Shown in pieces: positions 50,382 through 59,794 of a DNA stretch of 64,000 bases; position 1 is the first letter of the stretch; each line of letters begins with the position of its first letter. Position numbers and translations under genes: made by a program. The stretch spans positions 1,302,841 through 1,366,840 of the forward strand of contig NZ_KN046818.1 of the NCBI RefSeq assembly GCF_000742135.1, read 5' to 3'. This stretch comes from Klebsiella pneumoniae (GTDB lineage: Bacteria > Pseudomonadota > Gammaproteobacteria > Enterobacterales > Enterobacteriaceae). The notes under the pieces were generated by a model that searched no databases, was not told the DNA's origin, and saw only the letters and a list, made by a program, of their open reading frames with translations.

Positions 50382-51434
50382 ATGAATTATCAGAACGACG
50401 ATTTACGCATTAAAGAGATCAACGAATTATTACCTCCCGTTGCGCTCCTGGAAAAATTCCCTGCTACCGAAAATGCTGCAAACACCGTTGCACATGCTCG
50501 CAAAGCGATCCATCAGATCCTCAAAGGCGACGATGACCGTCTGCTGGTGGTGATTGGGCCTTGTTCTATTCACGATCCGGCAGCGGCGAAAGAGTATGCC
50601 GCCCGCCTGCTGACCCTGCGCGAGGCGCTGAAGGGCGAGCTCGAGATCGTCATGCGGGTCTATTTTGAAAAACCGCGCACCACCGTCGGCTGGAAAGGGC
50701 TCATCAACGATCCCCATATGGATAACAGCTTCCGCATCAACGACGGGTTGCGCATCGCGCGCAAACTGCTGCTGGACATTAACGACAGCGGCCTGCCGGC
50801 GGCGGGGGAATTCCTCGATATGATCACCCCGCAGTATGTCGCCGATCTGATGAGCTGGGGCGCCATTGGCGCGCGAACCACCGAATCCCAGGTGCACCGT
50901 GAGCTCGCCTCCGGACTCTCCTGCCCGGTGGGCTTTAAAAACGGTACCGATGGCACCATCAAGGTGGCTATCGATGCGATTAACGCCGCCGGCGCGCCGC
51001 ACTGTTTCCTGTCGGTCACCAAGTGGGGCCACTCCGCCATCGTGAATACCAGCGGTAACGGCGACTGCCATATTATTTTGCGCGGCGGCAAAGAGCCTAA
51101 CTACAGCGCGAAGCACGTGGCGGAGGTGAAAATCGGTCTGGCGAAAGCGGGTCTTCCGGCCCAGGTGATGATCGACTTCAGCCATGCCAACTCCAGCAAG
51201 CAGTTCAAGAAGCAGATGGAAGTGGGCGCCGACGTATGCCAGCAGATCGCCGGCGGCGAGCGCGCCATTATGGGCGTGATGATTGAAAGCCATCTGGTGG
51301 AAGGCAACCAGAGCCTCGAGAGCGGTGAACCGCTGACCTACGGCAAGAGCGTCACCGACGCCTGCATCGGCTGGGAGGATACCGAAACGATCCTGCGTCA
51401 GCTGGCGGAAGCGGTGAAAACCCGCCGCGGCTAA
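50382..51434 (+). CDS. aroG: DAHP synthase, phenylalanine-sensitive
   Basis: AroG condenses phosphoenolpyruvate and erythrose 4-phosphate to DAHP, the first step of the shikimate pathway, and is feedback-inhibited by Phe. The 350-residue product starts MNYQNDDLRIKE. It has the metal/substrate motifs IGPCSIHD (with the metal Cys61 region), YFEKPRTTVGWKG, GARTTESQ and MIDFSHANSSKQ. The AroG-type (rather than AroF/AroH) sequence fits the E. coli gene at this locus. The in-frame upstream codon at 50352 is rejected. Confidence 0.97.
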   Translation: MNYQNDDLRIKEINELLPPVALLEKFPATENAANTVAHARKAIHQILKGDDDRLLVVIGPCSIHDPAAAKEYAARLLTLREALKGELEIVMRVYFEKPRTTVGWKGLINDPHMDNSFRINDGLRIARKLLLDINDSGLPAAGEFLDMITPQYVADLMSWGAIGARTTESQVHRELASGLSCPVGFKNGTDGTIKVAIDAINAAGAPHCFLSVTKWGHSAIVNTSGNGDCHIILRGGKEPNYSAKHVAEVKIGLAKAGLPAQVMIDFSHANSSKQFKKQMEVGADVCQQIAGGERAIMGVMIESHLVEGNQSLESGEPLTYGKSVTDACIGWEDTETILRQLAEAVKTRRG

Positions 51435-51459
51435 GCTACTCCGCGCTAGCGCAGGTCAT

Positions 51460-51490
51460 AAAAAAAGCGTGGAGATTTCCACGCTTTTTT
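51460..51490. terminator. Bidirectional terminator between aroG and gpmA
   Basis: Perfect stem AAAAAAGCGTGGA / TCCACGCTTTTTT with a four-base loop between convergent genes. Confidence 0.93.
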
Positions 51491-51507
51491 GTTCTCACCA
51501 GGAGAAA

Positions 51508-52260
51508 TTACTTCGCTTTACCCTGGTTGGCGACGGCAGCAGCTTTCGCCGCGATCTCTTCCGCATTGCCCAGATAGTAATGTTTGATCGGCTTGAAGTT
51601 TTCATCGAACTCATATACCAGCGGTACGCCGGTCGGGATGTTCAGTTCGAGGATCTCGTCTTCGCCCATGTTGTCGAGGTATTTCACCAGCGCGCGCAGG
51701 GAGTTACCGTGAGCGGCGATGATCACGCGCTCACCGCTTTTCAGGCGCGGCAGAATGGTTTCGTTCCAGTAAGGCACGACGCGGTCGATAGTCAGCGCCA
51801 GGCTTTCAGTGGTCGGCAGTTCGGCGTCGGTCAGTTTTGCATAGCGCGGATCGTGGCCCGGGTAGCGCTCGTCGTCTTTGGTCAGCTCCGGCGGAGTGAC
51901 AGCGAAGCCGCGACGCCACTGTTTAACCTGCTCGTCACCATATTTCTCAGCGGTTTCCGCTTTGTTCAGGCCCTGCAGCGCGCCGTAATGACGCTCGTTC
52001 AGCTTCCAGGATTTCTCAACCGGCAGCCAGGCCTGATCCAGTTCGTCCAGCACGTTCCACAGGGTGTGGATGGCACGTTTCAGCACGGAGGTATAAGCAA
52101 AATCAAAGCTGAAGCCTTCAGCCTTCAGCAGTTTACCCGCTGCTTTCGCTTCGCTAACGCCTTTCTCGGACAGATCCACGTCGTACCAACCGGTGAAGCG
52201 GTTTTCGTTGTTCCACTGGCTTTCGCCATGACGAACCAGTACCAGCTTAGTTACAGCCAT
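51508..52260 (-). CDS. gpmA: 2,3-bisphosphoglycerate-dependent phosphoglycerate mutase
   Basis: GpmA interconverts 3- and 2-phosphoglycerate in glycolysis. The 250-residue product has the phosphohistidine motif [12 protein letters not shown] (His11), [11 protein letters not shown], and the second catalytic His in [11 protein letters not shown] (about 184). The frame extends upstream to 52380, but the ATG at 52260 matches the family. A Fur-box-like sequence lies about 80 bp upstream; E. coli gpmA is a Fur target. Confidence 0.98.
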
Positions 52261-52337
52261 TCTCTCACTCCTCTCTACACGCCATCCCTCGCGCCGCGAA
52301 CGGTGCGCTGAATGTGATGGTGTATGTGTTATTGATT

Positions 52338-52356
52338 GATAACTATTCTCATTATA
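52338..52356 (-). promoter_or_regulatory. Candidate Fur box upstream of gpmA
   Basis: GATAACTATTCTCATTATA matches the 19-bp Fur consensus at 14 positions, and both outer arms are good. Placement fits repression of gpmA by Fur known in E. coli. Confidence 0.6.
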
Positions 52357-52515
52357 TTGCCGTGATTTGGCGCACGGCAATGCTTATCCCTAACCATAGC
52401 GAAAATAGTGGCGCAGTGTAAGGTGCTTGTAATACACAGGTTATTTTTTTGTCCTTTGGTGACGGAAAATAGAGCAGGTTGCTGAAAAAAGAGGCGGCAG
52501 AGAGGAGGGCGGGGA

Positions 52516-52547
52516 CGAAAAGCAGCGCCCCCTGATGGAGGGCGCTG
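52516..52547 (-). terminator. Terminator of the gal operon
   Basis: On the minus strand a stem AGCGCCC / GGGCGCT is followed by GCTTTT, just beyond the galM stop. Confidence 0.75.
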
Positions 52548-52551
52548 GCGA

Positions 52552-53595
52552 TTATCGGGCGATAAACTGATATTCCGTCAGGCTGACATACTCCTGGCCC
52601 GGACGTAATACACAGTCCGGCTGCGGCCATTGCGGATGGTTCGGCGAATCCGGCAGGAATTCGCTCTCCAGCGCCAGTCCCTGCCAGTCGGCGTAGGGCT
52701 CCGTCGTCTGCGACGGGGTGCCGCCGAGATAGTTGCCGGAGTAAAACTGCAGCGCCGGAGCGGAGGTATAGACCGTCATCTGCAGCTTGCCATCCTGCGA
52801 CCAGACCTGTGCCGCAGGCTGGCTGGCGTCGCCTTTGGCATCCAGCAGGAAGGCATGATCGTATCCCTTCACCTTTTGCTGATCGGCATCCGCGAGGAAG
52901 TCGGCGGCGATGGTTTTCGGCTGGCGGAAATCAAAGCTGGTGTTAGCAACATCTTTCAGTTCGCCATCCGGGATACCGTCGCTTTCCACCGGCAGATACC
53001 TCTGGGCGAGGATCTGGAGCTGATGCTGGCGCACATCGCTCTGCTCACCGTCGAGGTTGAAATAGACGTGATTGGTCATATTCACCGGGCAGGGTTGGTC
53101 CACGGTGGCGCGATAGGTAATCGCGATGCGGTTATCGTCGGTCAGACGATAGTGCGCGGTGGCCTGCAGGGTGCCCGGAAAGCCTTGATCGCCATCGGGC
53201 GAGGTCAGGGCGAACAGCACTTCCTGCTCGTCGGCGCGGACAATGCGCCAGCGGCGCTTATCAAATCCTTCCGGGCCGCCGTGGAGCTGGTGGCCCGCGT
53301 CGTTTGACGGCGTGACGTTGACGACCTGGCCGTCAAGCGGGAAGCGGCTGTGGCCGATACGGTTGGCGTAGCGGCCTACCGAGGCGCCAAGAAATGCGGC
53401 CTGGCGAGCATAGTCTTCCAGCTTTGCGCAGCCCAGCAGCGGTCGGCGCAGGCTGCCATCGGCCAACGGCACCTCGGCGCTGAGCAGCGTCGCGCCCCAG
53501 TCCGCCACGGTGACGGTCATCCCCGACTTATTGCGCAGGGTCACCTGCTGCCATGGCTGACCGTCCGGGGCCAGCGCGGTGGTTTGCGTTAGCAT
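52552..53595 (-). CDS. galM: Galactose mutarotase (aldose 1-epimerase)
   Basis: GalM equilibrates alpha and beta anomers of galactose for galactokinase. The 347-residue product (346 in E. coli) has substrate motifs [16 protein letters not shown] and [10 protein letters not shown]. The catalytic His is in [12 protein letters not shown] and the catalytic Glu in [13 protein letters not shown] (about 309). Its start overlaps the galK stop by seven bases. It is the last gene of galETKM. Confidence 0.97.
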   Translation of the reverse strand: MLTQTTALAPDGQPWQQVTLRNKSGMTVTVADWGATLLSAEVPLADGSLRRPLLGCAKLEDYARQAAFLGASVGRYANRIGHSRFPLDGQVVNVTPSNDAGHQLHGGPEGFDKRRWRIVRADEQEVLFALTSPDGDQGFPGTLQATAHYRLTDDNRIAITYRATVDQPCPVNMTNHVYFNLDGEQSDVRQHQLQILAQRYLPVESDGIPDGELKDVANTSFDFRQPKTIAADFLADADQQKVKGYDHAFLLDAKGDASQPAAQVWSQDGKLQMTVYTSAPALQFYSGNYLGGTPSQTTEPYADWQGLALESEFLPDSPNHPQWPQPDCVLRPGQEYVSLTEYQFIAR

Positions 53596-54737
53596 TGCCC
53601 GGCCCCCTGTGACGGTTTGCAGACATAGAATGTCTCTTTAATACCGGTTTTCGCTTCATACTCGTTGGCAACGGCCTGCTGAACGGTATCGACCAGATCT
53701 TCCGGGATTAACGCTACCACGCAGCCGCCAAAGCCGCCGCCGGTCATGCGCACGCCGCCCTTATCGCCGATCGCGGCCTTAACGATCTCCACCAGGGTGT
53801 CGATCTGCGGGACGGTGATCTCGAAATCATCACGCATCGAGGCGTGGGACTCTGCCATCAGCTCACCCATCCGCTTCAGGTCGCCTTTTTCGAGGGCGCT
53901 GGCGGCTTCCACAGTGCGGGCATTCTCCGTCAGCACGTGGCGTACGCGCTTCGCGACGACCGGATCCAGCTCATGGGCGACGGCGTTAAATTGCTCAAGG
54001 GTGACATCGCGCAGGGCGGGCTGCTGGAAGAAGCGCGCGCCGGTTTCGCACTGTTCACGACGGGTGTTGTACTCGCTGCCGACGAGGGTACGCTTAAAGT
54101 TGCTGTTGATGATCACCACCGCCACGCCTTTCGGCATCGAGACGGCTTTGGTGCCCAGCGAACGGCAGTCGATCAGCAGCGCGTGGTCTTTTTTGCCCAG
54201 CGCTGAAATCAGCTGATCCATGATGCCGCAGTTGCAGCCGACGAACTGGTTTTCCGCCTCCTGGCCGTTGAGGGCGATTTGCGCGCCATCCAGCGGCAGA
54301 TGATACAGCTGTTGGAACACGGTGCCGACGGCGACTTCCAGCGAGGCTGAGGAGCTTAACCCCGCACCCTGCGGTACATTGCCGCTGATCACCAGATCCG
54401 CGCCGCCAAAGTGGCTGTTCCGCTGCTGCAGATGCTTTACCACGCCGCGGACATAGTTCGACCACTGCTGGGTGTCGTGGCTGATAATCGGCGCGTCGAG
54501 AGAGAACTCATCGGTCTGATTGTCGTAATCGGCGGCAATCACCCGCACGGTACGATCGTCGCGCGGCGCACAGCTGATCACCGTCTGGTAGTCGATAGCG
54601 CAGGGCAGCACAAAACCGTCGTTGTAATCGGTATGCTCGCCGATCAGGTTGACGCGGCCTGGCGCTTGAATGACATTGCTGGCCGGGTAGCCGAAGGCGT
54701 CAGCGAACAGGGTTTGGGTTTTCTCTTTCAGACTCAT
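53589..54737 (-). CDS. galK: Galactokinase
   Basis: GalK phosphorylates alpha-D-galactose at C1. The 382-residue GHMP kinase has the galactokinase signature [19 protein letters not shown] (about 27-45), the ATP loop [16 protein letters not shown], the catalytic Asp region NCGIMDQ, and the C-terminal [13 protein letters not shown]. Tandem ATGs overlap the galT stop; the second gives the E. coli length and better spacing from GGAG. Confidence 0.98.
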   Translation of the reverse strand: MSLKEKTQTLFADAFGYPASNVIQAPGRVNLIGEHTDYNDGFVLPCAIDYQTVISCAPRDDRTVRVIAADYDNQTDEFSLDAPIISHDTQQWSNYVRGVVKHLQQRNSHFGGADLVISGNVPQGAGLSSSASLEVAVGTVFQQLYHLPLDGAQIALNGQEAENQFVGCNCGIMDQLISALGKKDHALLIDCRSLGTKAVSMPKGVAVVIINSNFKRTLVGSEYNTRREQCETGARFFQQPALRDVTLEQFNAVAHELDPVVAKRVRHVLTENARTVEAASALEKGDLKRMGELMAESHASMRDDFEITVPQIDTLVEIVKAAIGDKGGVRMTGGGFGGCVVALIPEDLVDTVQQAVANEYEAKTGIKETFYVCKPSQGAGQC

Positions 54738-54739
54738 CA

Positions 54740-55786
54740 TTACACTCCGGATTCACGAAAATGGACGTCGCTGACGGCGCGCAGTCGTTCGGCAGCTTGC
54801 TCGGCGGTCAGATCGCGCTGAGTTTCGGCCAGCATCTCATAACCAACCATAAACTTGCGGACCGTCGCGGAGCGCAGCAGCGGCGGATAAAAGTGGGCAT
54901 GAAGCTGCCAGTGGTTATGGTCTTCGTCGTTAAACGGCGCGCCGTGCCAGCCCATGGAGTAGGGGAATGAGCACTGGAACAGGTTGTCGTAACGGCTGGT
55001 CAGCTTTTTCAACGCCAGTGCCAGATCGCTGCGCTGGGCGTCGGTGAGATCGGTAATGCGCTGCACGTGCGCTTTCGGCAACAGCAGCGTTTCGAACGGC
55101 CAGGCGGCCCAGTAGGGCACCACCGCCAGCCAGTGCTCGGTGTCCACCACCGTGCGGCTGCCGTCGGCCAGTTCGCGCTGCACATAGTCCAGCAGCATCG
55201 GCTGGCCCTGTGCGGCGTAATACTCTTTCTGCAGACGGTCTTCCCGTTCCGCTTCATTGGGCAGGAAACTGTTGGCCCACACCTGACCATGCGGGTGAGG
55301 GTTGGAGCAGCCCATCGCTGCCCCTTTGTTTTCAAAAACCTGCACCCACGGGTAGCTTTTCCCGAGGTCCGCGGTCTGTTCCTGCCACGTTTTAACCACG
55401 TCTTCCAGCGCTTCAAGGCTCAGTTCCGGCAGCGTTTTGCTGTGGTCTGGCGAGAAGCAGATCACCCGACTGGTGCCGCGGGCGCTCTGGCAGCGCATCA
55501 GCGGATCGTCACTCTCCGGTGCGTCCGGGGTGTCGGTCATCAGGGCCGCAAAGTCGTTGGTAAATACGTAGGTACCGGTGTAATTCGGGTTGGTGTCGCC
55601 GGTCACCCGGGTGTTGCCCGGGCACAGGAAACAGTCCGGATCGTGGGCCGGCAAGGTCTGTTTTGCCGGCGTTTCCTGCGCCCCCTGCCAGGGGCGCTTG
55701 GCGCGATGCGGAGAAACCAGAATCCACTGTCCGGTTAACGGGTTATAACGACGATGTGGATGGTCAACGGGGTTAAATACGCTCAT
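54740..55786 (-). CDS. galT: Galactose-1-phosphate uridylyltransferase
   Basis: GalT exchanges UMP between UDP-glucose and galactose 1-phosphate, releasing glucose 1-phosphate. The 348-residue product has zinc ligands near [10 protein letters not shown] (Cys52/55) and the nucleophilic His in NPHPHGQVW (about 164-168). [13 protein letters not shown] carries further metal ligands. Because pgm is interrupted in this window, GalT would be one route to glucose 1-phosphate. Confidence 0.98.
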   Translation of the reverse strand: MSVFNPVDHPHRRYNPLTGQWILVSPHRAKRPWQGAQETPAKQTLPAHDPDCFLCPGNTRVTGDTNPNYTGTYVFTNDFAALMTDTPDAPESDDPLMRCQSARGTSRVICFSPDHSKTLPELSLEALEDVVKTWQEQTADLGKSYPWVQVFENKGAAMGCSNPHPHGQVWANSFLPNEAEREDRLQKEYYAAQGQPMLLDYVQRELADGSRTVVDTEHWLAVVPYWAAWPFETLLLPKAHVQRITDLTDAQRSDLALALKKLTSRYDNLFQCSFPYSMGWHGAPFNDEDHNHWQLHAHFYPPLLRSATVRKFMVGYEMLAETQRDLTAEQAAERLRAVSDVHFRESGV

Positions 55787-55795
55787 GAAGGTTCC

Positions 55796-56812
55796 TTAGT
55801 CTGGATAACCCTGCGGATGACGGGACTGCCAGTGCCAGGTGTCCTGCGCCATTTCGTCCAGGTTGCGCGTTACGCGCCAGTTCAGCTCGCGGTCGGCCTT
55901 GGCAGCATCCGCCCAGTAGGCCGGGAGGTCGCCATCGCGGCGCGGCGCGAAATGGTAGTTAATGGGTTTGCCGCAGGCCTTGCTGAAAGCATTGACTACG
56001 TCGAGCACGCTGCTGCCGACGCCGGCGCCAAGGTTGTAGATATGCACCCCGGCTTTGTCAGCCAGTTTTTCCATGGCCGCGACGTGGCCATCGGCGAGGT
56101 CCATCACATGGATGTAATCGCGCACGCCGGTACCATCTTCGGTCGGATAGTCGTTACCAAAAATGGCCAGCGATTCGCGACGGCCAACGGCGACCTGGGC
56201 GATGTAGGGCATCAGGTTGTTCGGGATCCCCTGCGGGTCTTCCCCCATGTCGCCCGACGGGTGGGCGCCGACCGGGTTGAAGTAGCGCAGCAGGGCAATG
56301 CTCCACTCCGGCTGGGCTTTCTGCAGGTCGGTCAGGATCTGCTCTACCATCAGCTTGCTTTTGCCGTAAGGGCTTTGCGGGGTGCCGGTCGGGAAGCTTT
56401 CGACATACGGGATTTTCGGCTGATCGCCGTAGACGGTAGCGGAGGAGCTAAAGATAAAGTTCTTCACGCCAGCGGCGCGCATGGCAGAGACTAATTTCAG
56501 TGTGCCGGTGACGTTATTGTCGTAATATTCCAGCGGCTTGGCGACGGACTCCCCGACGGCTTTCAGCCCGGCGAAGTGGATCACTGCCTCAATGGCGTGA
56601 TCGTGGAGGATCTCCGTCATCAGCGCTTCGTTACGAATATCGCCTTCAATAAAGGTGGCTTCTTTGCCGCCGAGACGTTCAATCACCGGCAGTACGCTGC
56701 GCTTGCTGTTGCAGAGATTGTCGAGGATCACCACCTCGTGTCCCTGCTGCAGCAGTTGAACGCAGGTATGACTTCCAATGTAACCGCTACCACCTGTAAC
56801 CAGAACTTTCAT
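55796..56812 (-). CDS. galE: UDP-glucose 4-epimerase
   Basis: GalE interconverts UDP-glucose and UDP-galactose, needed for galactose use and for LPS and capsule galactose. The 338-residue short-chain dehydrogenase has the NAD motif TGGSGYIGSH (6-15) and catalytic SSSATVYG plus YGKSK (Tyr near 149). The start at MKVLVTGG is used; the longer frame to 56854 runs through the promoter. It is the first gene of galETKM. Confidence 0.98.
   Translation of the reverse strand: MKVLVTGGSGYIGSHTCVQLLQQGHEVVILDNLCNSKRSVLPVIERLGGKEATFIEGDIRNEALMTEILHDHAIEAVIHFAGLKAVGESVAKPLEYYDNNVTGTLKLVSAMRAAGVKNFIFSSSATVYGDQPKIPYVESFPTGTPQSPYGKSKLMVEQILTDLQKAQPEWSIALLRYFNPVGAHPSGDMGEDPQGIPNNLMPYIAQVAVGRRESLAIFGNDYPTEDGTGVRDYIHVMDLADGHVAAMEKLADKAGVHIYNLGAGVGSSVLDVVNAFSKACGKPINYHFAPRRDGDLPAYWADAAKADRELNWRVTRNLDEMAQDTWHWQSRHPQGYPD
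56778..56793 (-). promoter_or_regulatory. Internal gal operator OI (within galE)
   Basis: GTGGTAGCGGTTACAT on the minus strand is identical to the E. coli internal gal operator bound by GalR/GalS, inside the first codons of galE. Confidence 0.88.
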
Positions 56813-56849
56813 GATTCGCTCCATTCGGCTTATCGTTTGTGAGGAAGAT

Positions 56850-56880
56850 AGCATATCAAAGAAGTGAAAAGTGTGACATA
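56850..56880 (-). promoter_or_regulatory. galE promoter with CRP half-site
   Basis: On the minus strand TGTCACACTTTTCAC (CRP site as in E. coli gal) is followed by a TATGCT -10 box. Spacing and sequence closely follow the E. coli galP1 promoter. Confidence 0.8.
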
Positions 56881-56890
56881 GGGCAAGTTA

Positions 56891-56906
56891 GTGGAATCGT
56901 TTACAC
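56891..56906 (-). promoter_or_regulatory. External gal operator OE
   Basis: The minus-strand GTGTAAACGATTCCAC equals the E. coli external gal operator. It lies about 115 bp from the internal operator, so GalR-mediated looping as in E. coli is plausible. Confidence 0.88.
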
Positions 56907-56984
56907 TTGGGGTGTAAATAACGTAAATTTTATATTTTTAATTTTAATTCAATGTATTAGGTTTGTTTGGCGCTATTTTTCTGA

Positions 56985-57012
56985 AAAATACCAGGGATCT
57001 TTCGATCCCCGG
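56985..57012 (-). terminator. Terminator of modF
   Basis: On the minus strand CCGGGGATC-GAAA-GATCCCTGG is followed by TATTTTT, nine bases after the modF stop. Confidence 0.88.
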
Positions 57013-57021
57013 CAGGGGGCG

Positions 57022-58494
57022 TCAGGCCACAGGGCCGAGCTGATAAGTGTAACCGTCTCCACTGGGAACGAACGCCAGGCGATGGGTAATACAGTCCGGG
57101 GCATCTTCTGCATGGTGCGAGACAAACAGCAGCTGTGTGGCCCCTTCGCCAATCAACACGTCGACAAAGCGGCGCACCAGCTGGCGGTTGAGGGGGTCCA
57201 GCCCCTGCAGCGGTTCATCGAGGATCAGCAGGGTTGGATGCTTCACCAGCGCGCGGACGATAAGCGCCAGCCGCTGCTGGCCCCACGACAGACTGTGAAA
57301 CGGCGCGTCGGCGGTGCGCTTATCGATGCCGAGAATATCCAGCCATTGCTGCACCAGCTTATGCTGCTTGTCGGAGACCGCCTGATAAATGCCGATCGAG
57401 TCAAAATAGCCCGACAGGATGACGTTGCGGACGTTGGTGCTGACCCGGTAGTCCAGATGCAGGCTGCTGCTGACGTAGCCGATATGCTTTTTAATATCCT
57501 AGATGGTCTCACCGCTGCCGCGCCGGCGGCCAAAGAGCGTGAGATCGTTGCTGTAGCCCTGCGGATGATCCCCGGTGACCAGGCTCAGCAGCGTAGATTT
57601 ACCGGCGCCGTTGGGACCGACGATCTGCCAGTGTTCGCCTGGATTCACGGTCCATGAGAGGTGATTGATGACCGGGCGATCGTTATAGGAGACCACGCCG
57701 TCGTTGAGCACGATACGCGGCGCCGAGTCTGCCAGCGCATGACGGGCCGGTGGGACATCCGGCTCCGGCAGGGTGATGCCGTCCAGTTTTTCACTGTGCG
57801 CCAGCTGGGCGACCAGCGCCTGCTGCAGCAGGGAAGACTTCTCGCCGGTCTCGCTGAGGGTGCAGTCAGCCAGCACGCCGGCGAATTGCACAAACTCCGG
57901 GATCTCATCGAAACGGTTGAGCACCAGCACCAGGGTGATGCCGGCGCTGTGCAGGTCGGCCAGCAGGGCAGCAAGCTGCTGGCGGGAGTTGACGTCGAGA
58001 CCGTCGAAAGGTTCATCGAGGATCAGCAGTTGCGGATCGGTCATCAGGGCCTGACACAGCAGGGTCTTACGCGTTTCCCCGGTCGACAGGTATTTAAACC
58101 GGCGGTCCAGCAGGGCGCTGATGCCAAACTGTTCGGCCAGGCGCGCGCAGCGGGCAGGATCTTTCACCTCATCCTGGATAATCTCCGCGGTGGTGCGGCC
58201 GGTGTCTTCTTCGCCTGGGCTGAGCAGGTCGGTGTTATTGCGCTGCCACTCGTTGCTGACCAGCTTCTGCAACTGTTCGAAGGAGAGGCGGGTCACGCGG
58301 GAGAAGTGGCTTTCGCGCTGGCCGCTGAGCAGGGTCAGGTCGCCTGCCAGGGCCCGCGCGAGGGCGGATTTGCCGCTGCCGTTGCTGCCGACGAACGCCC
58401 AGCTTTCACCCGCCGCCACGCTCAGGTGGTCTATTTTTAAGGTCTTTGTATCGCTCAGGCGAAACGTGCCTTGCGAAATTTGCAATGATGACAT
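57022..58494 (-). pseudogene. modF: Twin-ABC ATPase ModF, interrupted by an in-frame amber codon
   Basis: ModF is a cytoplasmic ATPase with two ABC cassettes, encoded with modE; its exact role in molybdate metabolism is unclear. The intact frame is 490 codons, the E. coli length. Cassette 1 has Walker A GSNGSGKSAL (about 36-45), signature LSTGETRK and Walker B LLILDEPFDGLD. Cassette 2 has Walker A GPNGAGKSTLL (about 296). Codon 332 (57499-57501) is TAG where E. coli has Trp (ETI-W-DIKKHIGY); one G-to-A change in TGG explains it. Downstream, cassette 2 is fully preserved (LSWGQQRLALI, LLILDEPLQGLD). Termination leaves a protein with one complete and one broken cassette. Confidence 0.85.
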
Positions 58495-58561
58495 GATGTA
58501 TCCCATTTTTTGCAGCGATGTGCATCAGGGATACGACTTCAGGCGCGTAATGTCAATGGGG

Positions 58562-59350
58562 TCAGCATAACGTCGCGAGAATGATGCGATCGGCATTGAA
58601 GTAAGCGATCGCCTCCGTTCCTTCCGCCAGGCCAGCGGCCTGCGCCTGTGGCAGGGTGGCGCACAGGGTTTGACCGTCCGCCAGGGTCATCAGTACTTCG
58701 CACTGTCCGGACCCGCATTCGATATGACTGATACGTCCCGACAGCTGGTTATCGGCCTGGCGGGCTGCTGCGGGATCGAGGGTGATGCCGACCCATGGCG
58801 CTTTGAGCAGGACCAGCACCTCCTGGCCCTCATCGAGTCCCAGCTTCTCAGCGCTTTGCGCGGTGATGGCGACGTTCAGGCGGGTTTTTCCGTCAGCCAA
58901 CAGTACTTCCACGTGCTGCTGCACCTGCTGGCGATCGCGGCCGGTAATGGTGCCGAACCACTGGTTGCGGGCGCTGGTCTGCAGGGAAAAGCGCGAGATG
59001 GCCGCCAGCAGGCTATCCAGCGGCAGGGCATCGTCATCGCTGAGTACATCAAACGCTTTCTGCTGGATCTGCGCCAGCAGATCGTACAGCTGGATCAGAC
59101 GCTGCCCGTAGCGGGTCAGCACCGCGCCGCCGCCGCCCTTTCCGCCGGTGGCGCGATCCACCAGCGGTTGTTCGCTGAGCTGGTTCATCTCATTGATGGC
59201 ATCCCAAGCGCTCTTATAGCTGATACCCGCATGCTTCGCCCCCTGGCTTATCGAACCGGTCTGGTCAATCTGTTTGAGCAGGGCGATCCGCCGCGGATCG
59301 GCAAACAGGCGCTGCTGTAGCTTAAGGGTGAGAAGAATTTCGGCCTGCAT
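58562..59350 (-). CDS. modE: Molybdate-dependent transcriptional regulator ModE
   Basis: ModE binds molybdate and represses modABC while activating molybdoenzyme genes. The 262-residue product has an N-terminal winged helix (RIALLKQIDQTGSISQGAKH, YKSAWDAINEMN) with the GGKGGGGAVLT wing. Two tandem Mop/TOBE domains (about 124-190 and 196-262; SARNQWFGTI, RLNVAITAQSAEKLGL) bind molybdate. The ATG at 59350 is chosen; the frame extends to 59437 without homology. It is divergent from acrZ. Confidence 0.97.
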   Translation of the reverse strand: MQAEILLTLKLQQRLFADPRRIALLKQIDQTGSISQGAKHAGISYKSAWDAINEMNQLSEQPLVDRATGGKGGGGAVLTRYGQRLIQLYDLLAQIQQKAFDVLSDDDALPLDSLLAAISRFSLQTSARNQWFGTITGRDRQQVQQHVEVLLADGKTRLNVAITAQSAEKLGLDEGQEVLVLLKAPWVGITLDPAAARQADNQLSGRISHIECGSGQCEVLMTLADGQTLCATLPQAQAAGLAEGTEAIAYFNADRIILATLC

Positions 59351-59502
59351 AATCGTTTCCTGACAAAAAAGGGTATTGTGACCGATAGTCGCCCACTTGC
59401 AAAACCTCTCTGCGCGGTTGGTCATTACCCACCGCACAAATGGGACGTGTTTTTTCGGCTGAAATCGTTACAATCAGGAAATCATACTATCTGGAGTGAA
59501 CC

Positions 59503-59652
59503 ATGTTAGAGCTTTTGAAAAGTCTGGTTTTTGCGGTCATCATGGTACCGGTGGTGATGGCGGTCATCCTGGGACTGATTTACGGTCTTGGCGAAGTGTT
59601 CAACCTCTTCTCCGGCGTAGGCCACAAAGATCGCAGCCAGCAAAATCACTGA
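59503..59652 (+). CDS. acrZ: AcrAB-TolC accessory protein AcrZ
   Basis: AcrZ is a 49-residue single-helix membrane peptide ([20 protein letters not shown]...) that binds AcrB and tunes substrate export by the AcrAB-TolC efflux pump. It differs from E. coli AcrZ mainly in the polar tail ([10 protein letters not shown]). It sits between modE and modA, as in E. coli, where it was known as YbhT. Confidence 0.96.
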   Translation: MLELLKSLVFAVIMVPVVMAVILGLIYGLGEVFNLFSGVGHKDRSQQNH

Positions 59653-59656
59653 TTTC

Positions 59657-59688
59657 CCGGCGCCCGGTTTAACCGGGCGCTGTGCTAT
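59657..59688 (+). terminator. Terminator-like hairpin after acrZ
   Basis: Stem GCGCCCGGTT / AACCGGGCGC follows the acrZ stop, with only a short T-rich tail. Confidence 0.6.
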
Positions 59689-59752
59689 TTCCCTCCTGTA
59701 TCATTTCCCTTCGTTTTATTGTCCTGTATCACTATAAAAACGCTTCGCATAT

Positions 59753-59776
59753 CGTTATATTATCGACTACATAACG
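59753..59776 (+). promoter_or_regulatory. ModE operator of modABC
   Basis: A 24-bp palindrome has arms CGTTATAT and ACATAACG around TATCGACT. It matches the E. coli modA operator apart from a few centre bases. It lies 18 bp before the modA ATG, overlapping the expected promoter and start. Confidence 0.88.
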
Positions 59777-59794
59777 CATTGACAGGAGAGTAAG

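Noticed and set aside
57499-57501. Dcm-site explanation for the modF amber
   Set aside because: Restoring TGG gives ATCTGGGAT / ATCCCAGAT, which contains no CCWGG, so only the pgm change is at a Dcm site.
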